A stretch of DNA of 64,000 nt from Gambelia wislizenii (GCA_030847615.1 JAUMIR010000015.1:9565501-9629500); one strand, 5' to 3'; positions 10,565 to 21,030 are shown, numbered from the stretch's first letter. Numbers and translations are program-made. The notes: generated by a model from the letters alone, not told the origin.

Positions 10565-11179
10565 ATGGGCTGTAATGATTGTTGTAGCACCAAGCAATCC
10601 TGCTGTGAGCCCTGCTGCAAACAGTGCTACTGCAAGGAATCCTGCTGTGAGCCCTGCTGCAAACAATCCTACTGCAAGCAATCCTGCTGTGAGCCCTGCT
10701 GCAAGCAATCCTCCTGTGAGCCCTGCTGCAAGCAATCCTGCTGTAAGCAATCTTGCTGTGACTCCTGCTGCAAGCAATCCCGCTGCGAGCCCTGCTGCAA
10801 GCAATCCCATTGTGACTCTTGCTGCAAGCAATCCCACTGTGACTCCTGCTGCAAGCAATCCCACTACGAGCCCTGCTGCAAGCAATCCCACTGCGAGCCC
10901 TGCTGCAAGCAATCCGACTGTGACTCCTGCTGCAAGCAATCCCGCTGTGAGCCCTGCTGCAAGCAATCCCACTGCGACTCCTGCTGCAAGCAATCCTGCT
11001 GCGATCCCTGCTGCAAACCATGTTGCTATGAACCTTGCTGCAGACAGTGTTGTTGTGAACTGTGCTGCAAACCATGCTGCTGTGAGCCCTGCTGCTGCCA
11101 GACTGTCTGTGTACCCTGCTGTCCTCCAGTTGAATGTTGCCAGAGCCAGAGCAAGGACTGTTGTCAAAGGAAATGCTAA
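10565..11179 (+). CDS. Cysteine-rich nonapeptide-repeat EDC-like protein, pair 1 plus gene
   Basis: A 204-residue protein, about 40% Cys. It begins MGCNDCC and then repeats a nonapeptide SxC[ED][PS]CCKQ about 13 times (residues 11-150), where x is mostly C, H, R or S. After that come CCKPCC-type variants and a non-repetitive C-terminus containing VPCCPPVECC and ending QRKC. The regular Lys and Gln could serve transglutaminase cross-linking and the Cys disulfide bonding; that is inferred from cornified-envelope proteins. The start is the first ATG after the splice acceptor at 10541-10543, and the whole CDS is in exon 2. It is most like the cysteine-rich EDC proteins of birds and reptiles (EDCRP-type), but orthology is not established. 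The 27-base coding repeat leaves long open frames in other frames and on the other strand. Confidence 0.85.
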   Translation: MGCNDCCSTKQSCCEPCCKQCYCKESCCEPCCKQSYCKQSCCEPCCKQSSCEPCCKQSCCKQSCCDSCCKQSRCEPCCKQSHCDSCCKQSHCDSCCKQSHYEPCCKQSHCEPCCKQSDCDSCCKQSRCEPCCKQSHCDSCCKQSCCDPCCKPCCYEPCCRQCCCELCCKPCCCEPCCCQTVCVPCCPPVECCQSQSKDCCQRKC

Positions 11180-11463
11180 GAAGCACATGGAAGTCTAGAA
11201 ATCTTTAGCTGGCATCTCAGGACCTCAGCAATGCTGGACTTCAAGGCTTCAGAACTCCTCCTTCATTCCACCAGGGGGAGACATCCTGCAGCTTCTCACC
11301 TGGCTCCTTCAATCACATCTTAGACTTCCCACATAGTTTTCCTTTCCTTATTCCATGAATGAACAGCTTTCTCATGAGCCAAGATTATTGTGTATAGGAT
11401 AGATGGTGTCTTTATTCTTTTCTTGGTGTACGGGGTCCTTAATTCTTCTGAACATGTCCTTCA

Positions 11464-11487
11464 AATAAATATATAGCCAATAATAAA
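11464..11487 (+). terminator. Poly(A) signals of pair 1 plus gene
   Basis: AATAAA at 11464-11469 and again at 11482-11487. The second lies in a motif (CAATAATAAAATCATGAAAC) conserved in pairs 2 and 3. The first is mutated to CTAAAT in pair 2. Confidence 0.7.
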
Positions 11488-11499
11488 ATCATGAAACTA

Positions 11500-12010
11500 T
11501 GAAAGCTGCCCTTGCAATTTTTTTTCATTTAGTGCCCTGTATTGTTTCCAATGTCAACATCTTGATTTAAACAGGACAGAGGTTTAAGCAGGACCATCTT
11601 TCTGGTGAGCACATGAAGGATTTATTTATGAGATGCAAGGCAACAATCCTCTTCTAAAAACCACTGCAACAAACAATAAGCTGTTTTTTAAAATGAAGCA
11701 ATGCAACAAAAACATTTTTTAAAAGACAATGTGAACACTGTTTTTGATAATTGCCACCTGGACAACTTCATCTTCTGGCTGCTCTATGAATGAGGGGAGA
11801 CCTAGTAGTGTTTGGCGGTTTGAGCAATGGGCGATGACCCTTGAGACTAGGAGCCGAATACCCACTCTGCCATGGAAACCCATTGGGTGACCATGGGCAA
11901 GTCATACTCTCTCAGTCTCAGAGCTTCCTCTGAAGAAATCTTGGCAAGAAAACCTTGTGATATGTTTGCCATAGGGTCAGCATAGGTTGGGAACCACTTT
12001 AAGGCACATA
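11500..12010. repeat. Block X, second copy, left part, with SINE
   Basis: Matches positions 1-340 and 39000-39444. The SINE at 11813-12010 is the paralogue of the one at 143-350 and is cut by the CR1 insertion; its last bases resume at 16427. Confidence 0.7.
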
Positions 12011-12103
12011 GAATCATAGAATCATAGAATCATAGAATTGCAGAGTTGGAAGAGACCACGAGGGCCATCCAGTCCAACCCCCCTGCCACGCAGGAAATCA
12101 CAA

Positions 12104-15100
12104 TCAAAGCATCCCCGACAGATGGCCATCCAGCCTCTGTTTAAAGACCTCCAAGGAAGGAGACCCCACCACGCTCCGAGGGAGTGCGTTCCACTGCCGA
12201 ACAGCTCTTACTGTCAAAAAGTTCCTCCTAATGTTGAGGTGGAATCTCTGTTCCTGGAGCTTGCACCCATTGCTCCGTGTTCCAGTCTCTGGAGCAGCAG
12301 AAAACAAGCCTGCTCCATCCTCAGCGTGACATCCCTTCAAATACTTAAACAGGGCTATCATATCGCCTCTAAACCGTCTTTTTTCCAGGCTAAACATACC
12401 CAGCTCCCTAAGTCTCTCCTCATAAGGCATTGTTTCCAGACCTTTCACCATTTTAGTTGCCCTTCTCTGGACACGCTCCAATTTGTCAATATCCTTTCTG
12501 AATTGTGGTGCCCAGAACTGGACACAGTATTCTAAGTGAGGTCTGACCAAGGCAGAATAGAGCGGCACTATTACTTCCCTTGATCTAGACACTATACTTC
12601 TATTGATACAGCCCAAAATTGCATTGGCCTTTTTAGCTGCCGCATCACACTGTTGGCTCATGTTCAACTTGTGGTCTACTAGGACTCCTAGATCCCTTTC
12701 GCACGTAGTCTCATTCAGCCAGGTCTCTCCCATCCTATATTTATGCATTTCATTTTTCCGCCCTAAATGCAGTACTTTACATTTCTCCGTATTGAATTTC
12801 ATTTTGTTAGCTTTGGCCCAGCTCTCCAGTCTATCCAGGTCATTCTGAATTTTGATCCTGTCCTCTAGGGTATTAGCTACTCCTCCCAATTTGGTGTCAT
12901 CTGCAAATTTGATAAGTATGCCCCTAATTCCCTCATCTAAGTCATTGATAAAGATGTTGAATAGCACTGGGCCCAGGACAGAACCCTGTGGCACCCCACT
13001 GGTCACATCTTTCCAAGATGAAGAGGAGCCACTGCTGAGCACCCTTTGGGTTTGGCCGGTCAACCAATTACAAATCCATTGAACAGTTAACTTGTCTAGC
13101 CCACATTCTACAAGCTTGTTTGCAAGAATGTCATGGGGAACCTTGTCAAAGGCGTTACTGAAATCAAGGTATGTGATGTCCACAGCATTCCCTTCATCTA
13201 CCAAGCTGGTAACTTTATCAAAAAAAGAGATCAGATTAGTCTGGCATGACTTGTTTCTCTGAAACCCATGTTGACTTTTTGTGATTATGGCATTGCTTTC
13301 TAAATGTTCACAGACTCTCTGTTTAATGATCTGTTCTAGAATCTTCCCTGGTATTGATGTCAGACTAACTGGACGATAGTTGTTGGGATCCTCTTTTTTC
13401 CCCTTTTTGAAGATGGGAACAACGTTTGCCCTCCTCCAGTCTGCTGGGACTTCTCCTGTTCTCCAGGAGTTCTCAAATATTATTGCCAATGGCTCTGAGA
13501 TTATATTTGCCAGCTCTTTTAATACTCTTGGATGTAGTTCATCTGGTGCTGGAGATTTAAATTCATTTAGATTAAGAAGGTATTCCTGTACTACCTCTTT
13601 ACTTATTTTGAGCTGGATTTCCCCTATTGTGTCCTCTGTTCCATTCTCCTCAGGTTGGTCCTCCTTTTCCTTTTCTGAAAACACTGAGGCAAAGAAGGTG
13701 TTGAGTAATTCTGCCTTTTCTCTGTCCCCTGTTAGCATTTTGCCATCTTCTCCACGTAGCGGCCCTATCATTTCCTTCTTCCTCCTTTTGCTGCGGACAT
13801 ACCCCAAAAAACCCTTTTTATTGTTCTTAACCTCCCTAGCAAGCCTGAGCTCATTCTGCGCTTTAGCTTTTCTGACTTTACTCCTACATGTGTTTGCTAT
13901 CTGTTTGAATTCTTCTTTGGTGATTTCCCCCCCTTTCCATTTCCTATACATGTTCCGTTTAAAACTTAGCTCCATTGAAAGTTCTTTAGTCATCCATCCT
14001 GGTTTCTTGAGACACCTCCCATTTTTCTTCCTCAATGGTACTGTTTGAAATTGTGCCTTCAGTATCTCCCTTTTGAGAAAGTCCCATCCGTCTTGAGGTC
14101 CCTTCTCTTTTAGTATTCTTGACCATGGGATCATCCCCAGTACTTCCCTGAGTTTATTGAAATCAGCTCTCCTAAAGTCAAGAATGCGTGTCTGACTATG
14201 CCTGGCTTCTCCTTTCCATTGTATAACAAACTCCAGGAGAACATGATCACTCTCACCTAAGGATCCCACCACTTGCACCCCATTAACAAGGTCGTCTCTG
14301 TTGGTTAGGATCAGATCTAAAATAGCTGACCCCCTTGTTGCCTCTTCCACCTTTTGGACCATGAAATTGTCTTCCAGGCATATAAGGAATTTGCTAGACC
14401 TTGTAGTTTTGGCTGAGTTAGATTGCCAGCAAATATCAGGATAGTTGAAGTCACCCATCACTACTACATCTCTCCTTTCTGCATGTATGTTCATCTGTTC
14501 TAGAAAGGCAACATCCAATTCCTCCGTCTGATTTGGGGGTCTGTAGTAGAGTCCCACAATAACATCCCTGTTGTTTCCCTCCCCTTTAATTTTTATCCAG
14601 ATGCTCTCCACCTGGCTTCCAGTATTGATGTCATGGATCACTTCACTGGTGTAAATATCCCTGACATATAATGCTATTCCTCCTCCTTTCCTGTTTGGCC
14701 TGTTTCTCCTATAAAGGTTATACCCCTCCATTCCTACATTCCAATCATGAGACTCGTCCCACCAGGTTTCAGTAACGCCTATTATATCATATTTGTTTTG
14801 TAGTGCAAGGAGTTCTAGTTCATCTTGCTTATTTCCCATGCTCTGTGCATTAGTGTAGAGACATCTGAGACCATGTGTTCCCTTTACTTGCTCCCTGTGC
14901 AAGTTTTTTTGCCTCCCACTGTTGGGTCCTTGCGCTGTTCGCCTTGTTCCCTCTATGACAGTTTGACTATTTTCTCCAGCCCTTTTGCCTTCCAGAATAC
15001 TGTCTCCCTCCCCCATTTGACTCAGTTTAAAGCCCTCCTGATCAAATTCTTGAGACTGTTGGCAAAAATGTTTCTTCCAACTGTTGTAAGATGCACCCCA

Positions 15101-15175
15101 TCTCTTGCCAGAAGTCCCCCCGCATGGAAGCGCAGTCCATGATCCAAGAATCCAATTTGTTCCCGGCGACACCAT
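12104..15175 (-). CDS. CR1 ORF2: endonuclease and reverse transcriptase
   Basis: An uninterrupted frame of 1023 codons. An APE-type endonuclease occupies about residues 102-320, with TETWW (near 136), GDFN (241-244) and SDH (309-311). The reverse transcriptase occupies about 530-860, with RPVSLTS (601-607), a block reading YLDFSNAFD (669-677), GVPQGSVLGP (728-737) and the catalytic FADD (757-760). The C-terminal region ends QRLDGHLSGML, as in other CR1 copies. It nicks target DNA and reverse-transcribes the CR1 RNA. The fragment at 61700 reads DFSKAFD where this copy reads DFSNAFD, and SPAPDE replaces the more usual SPGPD. The first 154 bases overlap ORF1 in another frame, so the true ORF2 start may lie further in than the first ATG. 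Confidence 0.9.
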   Translation of the reverse strand: MVSPGTNWILGSWTALPCGGTSGKRWGASYNSWKKHFCQQSQEFDQEGFKLSQMGEGDSILEGKRAGENSQTVIEGTRRTAQGPNSGRQKNLHREQVKGTHGLRCLYTNAQSMGNKQDELELLALQNKYDIIGVTETWWDESHDWNVGMEGYNLYRRNRPNRKGGGIALYVRDIYTSEVIHDINTGSQVESIWIKIKGEGNNRDVIVGLYYRPPNQTEELDVAFLEQMNIHAERRDVVVMGDFNYPDICWQSNSAKTTRSSKFLICLEDNFMVQKVEEATRGSAILDLILTNRDDLVNGVQVVGSLGESDHVLLEFVIQWKGEARHSQTRILDFRRADFNKLREVLGMIPWSRILKEKGPQDGWDFLKREILKAQFQTVPLRKKNGRCLKKPGWMTKELSMELSFKRNMYRKWKGGEITKEEFKQIANTCRSKVRKAKAQNELRLAREVKNNKKGFLGYVRSKRRKKEMIGPLRGEDGKMLTGDREKAELLNTFFASVFSEKEKEDQPEENGTEDTIGEIQLKISKEVVQEYLLNLNEFKSPAPDELHPRVLKELANIISEPLAIIFENSWRTGEVPADWRRANVVPIFKKGKKEDPNNYRPVSLTSIPGKILEQIIKQRVCEHLESNAIITKSQHGFQRNKSCQTNLISFFDKVTSLVDEGNAVDITYLDFSNAFDKVPHDILANKLVECGLDKLTVQWICNWLTGQTQRVLSSGSSSSWKDVTSGVPQGSVLGPVLFNIFINDLDEGIRGILIKFADDTKLGGVANTLEDRIKIQNDLDRLESWAKANKMKFNTEKCKVLHLGRKNEMHKYRMGETWLNETTCERDLGVLVDHKLNMSQQCDAAAKKANAILGCINRSIVSRSREVIVPLYSALVRPHLEYCVQFWAPQFRKDIDKLERVQRRATKMVKGLETMPYEERLRELGMFSLEKRRFRGDMIALFKYLKGCHAEDGAGLFSAAPETGTRSNGCKLQEQRFHLNIRRNFLTVRAVRQWNALPRSVVGSPSLEVFKQRLDGHLSGML

Positions 15176-15999
15176 CTACGGAGCCAGTTGTTTACGTCGG
15201 CTATTTTCCTCTCCCTTCTTGGACCATGCCCTTCAACTGGCAGAAGAGACGAGATGACCACCTGTGCGTTCATTTCTTTCAGCTTCCTCCCCAGGGCCTC
15301 ATAATCTCTTCTGATCTTGGGAAAGCTGTGCCTTGCAGTATCATTGGTTCCCACATGGACCAAAAGGAAGGGGTAATGATCTGTAGGCTTGACGAGTCTT
15401 GTCAGCCTCTCAGTCACATCACAGATCTTTGCCCCAGGGAGACAACACACCTCCCGAGTCATCTTGTCAGGCCCACATACCACTGCTTCTGTACCCCTCA
15501 GCAAGGAGTCCCCCACCACCACCACACGCCTCCGCTGAGGCTTCGCAGCTGCTGTTCCTTGCGGTGGTCCTCTCAAGGTCCCCTGCTCTACCCCTGAAGT
15601 CTGTCCATGCTGTTCTTCCTCGTTGTCCTTGATAAGGGAAAGGGCTTCGAATCGATTCTGTAGCTGCAAGCTGCTGGAAGAATCCCTGGATTTTCTTGTT
15701 CTGTGTGTGACATTCCTCCAGCTGTCTACTTCCTGTGTCCGTGAAGTGACCCTCTCCTCCACAGCCACTTCCTCTGTGCTGTCCCCATCCAAGACTGTTC
15801 GTTCTGTTCTGTCCAGGAAAACCTCTTGCTCACGAATCTGTTGAAGTGTAGCTACCCGTGTCTCCAGCTGCTGTACTTTCTCCTCCAAGAGGGCTACCAG
15901 CTTGCATTTGGTGCATGTGAAGTTCTCCATGTCTGTAGACAAGAATAGAAACATCGCACATGTGTTGCAAGTGACTGCTGCAGTCCCCTCAGTGTCCAT
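15022..15999 (-). CDS. CR1 ORF1 with zinc-finger-like N-terminus and esterase domain
   Basis: An uninterrupted 325-residue frame. Two CxxC pairs (residues 11-14 and 29-32) suggest a zinc-binding N-terminus, followed by a likely coiled coil at about 34-65. Residues 158-315 form an SGNH/GDSL-type esterase domain: GDSLLRG (163-169), HVGTND (215-220) and DGVHLT (300-305) supply the expected Ser, Gly/Asn and Asp-His blocks. This is the usual architecture of vertebrate CR1 ORF1, an RNA-binding partner of ORF2. It overlaps ORF2 by 154 bases in a different frame, so ORF2 would need reinitiation or frameshifting. Confidence 0.9.
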   Translation of the reverse strand: MDTEGTAAVTCNTCAMFLFLSTDMENFTCTKCKLVALLEEKVQQLETRVATLQQIREQEVFLDRTERTVLDGDSTEEVAVEERVTSRTQEVDSWRNVTHRTRKSRDSSSSLQLQNRFEALSLIKDNEEEQHGQTSGVEQGTLRGPPQGTAAAKPQRRRVVVVGDSLLRGTEAVVCGPDKMTREVCCLPGAKICDVTERLTRLVKPTDHYPFLLVHVGTNDTARHSFPKIRRDYEALGRKLKEMNAQVVISSLLPVEGHGPRRERKIADVNNWLRRWCRREQIGFLDHGLRFHAGGLLARDGVHLTTVGRNIFANSLKNLIRRALN

Positions 16000-16342
16000 G
16001 ATGAGAGCTTTTAGGTAATCTAAGAACTCTTAGTTAACGCTGAGAATGCTAAGCTGTACTTTTAGGTCTGCTGTATTTTTGTTTGGTTACTGAAATTCGC
16101 GCGCTGTTAGGCGCGCGCCTCTGGCTCTTGAGGGTAAAAGGGGAAGGTCAGAAGTTCAAGCCCCTCAGCAACAAGCAGCCTCTCCCAACAGTTTTTTAAA
16201 AAAATTCAATCTCCCCAGTCAGAATGGCTGTTCAGAAGTTGCTTCCTTCTTCTCCCTGGCAGGAAACTGGCAGGAAACTTGCTGTCCAGAAGCTGCTCTC
16301 CTTCTCTCTGGCAGGAAACTGGCCTGGAAAGCCTCTGCAAGG

Positions 16343-16421
16343 ACTTATATAGAGCTAGGCTCCCAGCTCCACCCCCTAATGACTCACAGGTGTGACTCAC
16401 AGGTGTGACTCACAGGAAGAA
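16343..16421 (-). promoter_or_regulatory. CR1 5' end with three TGACTCA motifs and a TATA-like box
   Basis: TGACTCA occurs at 16380-16386, 16393-16399 and 16406-16412, a strict 13-base spacing. This is the AP-1 consensus and reads TGAGTCA on the minus strand. A TATATAAG (minus) lies at 16344-16351, about 70 bases inside the element. Whether these form the element's promoter is inference. Confidence 0.45.
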
Positions 16422-16877
16422 ACATAACAGAAACAACGAATGGGTTTGTCTAAACTGGCCAGAATACTCCAGCTGGAGTATTCATGTCCCAGAGCTGGCC
16501 TATATCTTCCCCATTACCACAATGAAACAGGCAGAAGTCCGTATTCACACGTTGGCTGGTATCGGTGGGTAGGAAGGCTGGTCACATGCCGGGGCCTCGC
16601 TCACATGCTGGGGGGCTCCATTCCGGCTTGTTGTTCTTGTTGTTTGCATTCAAGACATTCCTAACTCATGATGACACTAAGGTGAACTCATCACAGGGTT
16701 TTCTTGGGAAGATTTGTTCCGAGGGGGCTTGCCTTTGCCTTCCTCTGAGGCTGTAAGAATGTGACTTGTGAAAGATCACCCAGTGAGTCTTCATGGCTGA
16801 GTGGGGACTGAACCCTCATCTCCACATAGTCACACAGTCACAGATAATGAAGACTCCTATGTTTTTTCAAAATAACT

Positions 16878-16966
16878 GTGTCTGTATCTATATCTATATC
16901 TATATCTATATCTATATCTATATTTATATCTATATTTATATCTATATTTATATCTATATCTATATG
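16878..16966. repeat. (TATCTA)n microsatellite
   Basis: About 14 imperfect six-base units with some TATTTA variants. The paralogous block X at about 540 has no such tract, so it arose after duplication. Confidence 0.9.
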
Positions 16967-17727
16967 TAATGAAAAACATTTCTTCCCTGGTAAATGGAGA
17001 ACCCATCACAGGGTTTTTCATGGCAAGATTCTACAACAATGCCCATCATCCCTAGCCATGCAAGGAGGAAAGAACATTATGCCATTTTTTCTCCCATCAT
17101 CCTCATCCTGCCTCTCCCTTTACCCTGCAGAGAACAAAACTATTGTAGAGAGTACGAGAATCATACAATTTCAGAGGTAACCCAAGGGGCCATCTAGACC
17201 AACCAACTGCTTCTGGTTTTTAAAATCTGGGCAGAAGAGACTGTACCTGATTAGGAGGATCAATTTCTAAGCAACTCACTAGCCCCTTTTCTTGCCGGCG
17301 AGAAGAATTATTATTTTGGTTTACACGTCTCATAATCCCATTATGTCCAGCAAGCTAGCTTTGAAAAATCTTTGCCAAAATATTTCCATACAAGTTCATT
17401 TCCTTGTAAAAAGCAGGAATAGTGGGCAGTCCTGCCAGTTAAGAGGGGTTTTCCTTGAGATCCCCTTTGAATTATAGCACTCCTAGAATTTATTCCCAGA
17501 TCAGATTATGCCACTCATTCTCTCATCTATCATAACCCAATATCCAAATAACATTCCTAAAATAAACTTGACTATGCATTTGCACTGTGTGGTAATGTGT
17601 CACCTAAGTATCACTTTCACTTAGAGAGTCTAAACACTTCAAAAACTCACTCTTCCCACAGCAGGAAGAAATTATTAAATTTCCCTTACATCTCTTCAGA
17701 CAGTAGAGGAATTAGGCATAAATTTAC

Positions 17728-18290
17728 ATTAATAATAATAATAATAATAATAATTTATTTATATTTGTCCTATTCCCTAGTGAATCAAGGCAGAGCACAA
17801 CATAATTTTAACAATACAGTATAATAACAATAAAAGCTCTTAGTTAATGAACAATCCCATATCCTATCGTTCCCCCCATCATAAAAACAGCAAAGAACAA
17901 TAAAATAGAAATTAAACAGCAGAATTTATTAAAATTTACAAATATCAATTGAATAAAATTGTAGGTAGATGTTTTTGTTTTTTGATCTGGAAGGCTAATC
18001 TGGAAAGGCCTGATGAAGAGATCCATCTTAACGGCCTTTTGAAGGCTTCTAAGGAGGTAATATGGCAGATCTCATCCAGCAGGTCATTCCATAGCCTGAG
18101 AGTGGCAGATAAAACGGTCCTCTGGGTCATCGCAGCCAATCTGGTCTTCTTTGGTTGCAACAGGTTATTCCCAGAGGACCTAAGTGTGCAGGTTGTATTA
18201 TATGGAGGAAAGAGCTCCTGCATGTATCCTGGACCCAGGCCATGTAGGACCCAGGCCTCTACTCTTGACAGAAAATCTTGTGGGGAAGAA
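17728..18290 (-). mobile_element. L2-type LINE, 3' fragment, second copy
   Basis: Paralogue of 1426-2010 with the same ATT tail (17728-17755) and the same C-terminal coding remnant (SSGNNLLQP, RLWNDL). It was carried along by block duplication rather than inserted independently. Confidence 0.65.
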
Positions 18291-18439
18291 TAATAGATGA
18301 GTGAGAATGTTTCAAATTTTTCTACTGGTATTTAAATGTCCCAAAGCGTCCTGCAGGAATTATTCTATTGCAAAAAAAAAAAAAAAAAAAAGGTTTGGTT
18401 TCCAGAACCAGAAAACAATCAAGCCAATTTACATATAAC

Positions 18440-18775
18440 AAATGGTCAACAGTAATCAACAATCAATCAGTCACTTTCCATACCCCACCTTAATCTTTGT
18501 GGCAGGTAAATGTAAGGCCCCAACAAGAAATTTGGATGTCCTAAAAGACACATATTTCATGGTATCGGAAAATAGGGGGGGGGAACCTTCACAGAGGAAG
18601 AATTTCCCTTAAAAAACTAAAATAGCATACTCTATCCTTCATGGGGACATTCTTATATCTGCCCAGGCAATTTGCCAATGGGAGGACATTCATTCTACCA
18701 TGCAGAAGGGCTAACTTCATTTTAAGGGTTGGAAGATCAACCAAATGGTGAGGACGCGACAAATTCAGTGGAATA
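18440..18775 (-). mobile_element. Unclassified non-LTR fragment, second copy
   Basis: Paralogue of 2210-2640 with an internal deletion of about 80 bases near 18617. It is non-coding now. Confidence 0.35.
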
Positions 18776-19215
18776 AAGGAAACAAAAAAGGTATTAGATT
18801 AGATTGGCAGGACTTAATCTCAGATGAGGTTTGGTTTCATGTTTTGTATGTGTGTGCATTTTCATAAAGGAAAAAAAGAAAACAGGTTTCCTGCAGAGAA
18901 AACACTTTTCCTTGTGCAGGAAAACATTTTTTTTTTTTAGGAGGAGGAGGAGGGGGATGGAGGACAGGCAAAACAAAAACAAAATAAAAAAACCTGGCTT
19001 TTCTACAAAAAGAAAGAAAGAAAAGAAAAGAAAAGAAAAGAAAATAGAACACCCACACACATCTTTTCTTTGCTGAATAATTCCTCCACAACACATTTGG
19101 ACTCGTTACAGGAGAATTCTGCAGAGAAATATCCGTTTTCTTCTGCAGTGGACAGAAAACTACTGTAATTATTCATCTTCACATGTGAGAACAAAACCGA
19201 TGTGGCGATACATTG

Positions 19216-19216
19216 T

Positions 19217-19253
<37 letters not shown>

Positions 19254-19560
19254 TTATTTTTATCCCGACCCTCTGTTAAAAACAATCTGCGCGGTTTACA
19301 AAAATTAAAATACCAATACAAATTAAAATCCCCATACACCATCCACGCCACCCTCCTCCATAAAAATATATTAAATCAAATACATTAAACAACTGATATA
19401 AAATCACATTAAAATAATAAATAATAAACAGCCAGTAGACAAAAAAGGGCCAGGAGCCCCTGAGACCGGGAACTAATTAGGAAAGGCCTGCCGAAAGAGA
19501 TCCATCTTTAGTGGTTTTTTAAATCTACTCAGGCTTGTCATCTGTCGTATCCCGTTCGGC
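19216..19560 (-). mobile_element. L2-like LINE 3' end
   Basis: An ATT-repeat tail (19216-19250) is followed on plus by a segment that on minus reads as a typical L2 3' UTR (TTTGTAAACC-type end) and a short coding remnant (GLPN). It is absent from the leftmost block X within the window. Confidence 0.55.
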
Positions 19561-20640
19561 TCACTGTGAGTAGAAGAATCTTTTATTGAGTTCCTCAGTG
19601 TGTCCATATATCTCCAGGACAGGGAATCTGTGCTCTATAGATTCTGTTGGACAACTTCCATCAGCTCTAGCTGGCATAGCCAATAGTGTGGAGACTCAAG
19701 AGATGAAATTCAGTAACACTTTGAAAATCACACGTTCCCCACTCCAGGTCTATCCCAGTCTGTCTCTTTCTATTTGCTTTCCACCTTCATGATCTTAGGC
19801 AGAAACATCATTTTATGTTGTCTAGACTTTTCAGGAGGAGGTATCAATACCCCTAGCATGGAATGACTGTGACTCTAAGGAGGTCCCATCCCACTGACAT
19901 AGGATGAGATATTGCTTGTGAAATATTGCTTCAGACAGGGTTGGACACTCCTTTGGAGATTTTTGAAAGAGAGGTTGGATGGAGATCTTTCAGGAGTGCT
20001 TTAGTTGTGTCTTCCTGCATGGCAGGAGGTTGGACTAGATCGCCTTGTGGTCCCTTCCAACATTTTGTCTTGCCCCCGACCAGTGCAGCTGTGTGGGTAG
20101 GGAGATGCACTTTGCTGGAGAAAGAGGCCAGCGCTGATGACATCATGGCACCTGTGCCATGCAAAGGAGGAAGAGAGATGGGGCCAGAGGCAACTTAGGG
20201 CCCTGGTGCATTTCTCCTCCTCCTCTTTTGTTGGAGATCAAGCAGGCAAGTGGACAGAAGCACGGAGCAATCCCCAGTGGAAGATTTACCAGCAATTGGA
20301 TGACTCATTTCACTATGATTTAAAGTGCAATTGCTGGTTGGCAACTGGGTGGAACCCAGAGGGACCTAGAAGCAGGCAGAAGTCAGATAGGTGGCCCTCA
20401 GTGAGTGATAGCAGGTGCAGACAGCCCCAGCCAGCAGTCATAACCACCACCACCCCAATTGGGTGGCCATGTGATGTGTTTTCTGAGAAGGCATTTTCCT
20501 ACTAGACCATACAGTTTTCCAAAATTGATCAACAGTGGTGGGTGGGGACACTTTCTATCCTATAAGAGTGTAGTGACCAAGTCCTATGTATGGTTAGGGC
20601 CCTGCAGCAGTATTTGGATGTATGTGGTGTATCTGCAGGC
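19561..20640. other. Unassigned spacer with a short CR1 3' end
   Basis: A CR1-like 3' segment in plus orientation lies at about 19925-20075 (GGCAGGAGGTTGGACTAGAT and TCCCTTCCAACA). The rest shows no convincing coding frame or repeat that I recognise. Confidence 0.4.
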
Positions 20641-20991
20641 CCTCTGTTTATTCATTAGTTTTAGTTTATTTATTGAATTAGTCTATTGACCGTTTCAAAA
20701 AATTACAGATATTAAAACCATAAAATTACAGTTCCAACATGCAATCACAATAAAACCAAATTACTGATACTTGTTTTACCTTCCCCCAAATTCCCCTACC
20801 CAGATACAACTGAAATTTTGCAATGGTGTAATATAGCATAGTACAACATAAAGATAATATAGATAAAAGGGAAAGTTCAGAAAAGCATAAATTAATACAG
20901 AAAAAAGTTTTTAAAAGTAGGATGGAAACCAGGCACCCACCAACACTTTTCTAATGTTGTTCCCTCTTCAATAGTATATTAATATTTTTCC

Positions 20992-21030
<39 letters not shown>

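Larger units (their letters stand above)
12011..16421 (-). mobile_element. Full-length CR1 retrotransposon with both ORFs open
   Basis: A 4.4 kb element on the minus strand. Its 3' end is the CR1 hallmark: tandem ATTCTATG-type 8-mers (12011-12036 on plus as catagaatca repeats) with no poly(A). ORF1 and ORF2 are both uninterrupted. The flanks share ACATA at 12006-12010 and 16422-16426, a probable target-site duplication. The duplicated block X copies at about 335 and 39438 are uninterrupted there and serve as empty sites, so the insertion is younger than the block X duplication. Confidence 0.9.
16427..19200. repeat. Block X, second copy, right part
   Basis: Continues block X after the CR1 and aligns with about 440-2910. 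The join near 16437 lacks about 18 bases of the SINE flank found at 350 and 39452. It holds the features listed within it and no host gene. Confidence 0.65.

Noticed and set aside
10565..11179. Annotation as hair keratin-associated protein (KRTAP)
   Set aside because: Composition resembles KRTAP5-like proteins, but a non-coding exon 1 and TATA-driven two-exon structure fit EDC genes, and KRTAP genes are single-exon.
10515..11198. Long open frames overlapping the pair 1 plus gene, on both strands and in other frames
   Set aside because: They are shadows of the 27-base coding repeat: periodic codons keep several frames open. They have Ala- or Ser-rich low-complexity translations and no splice-supported start. 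The same occurs at 37989-38630 and 58829-59403.
13380..15632. Plus-strand frames within the CR1
   Set aside because: They are antisense to the intact CR1 ORF1 and ORF2, whose conserved domains decide the strand.
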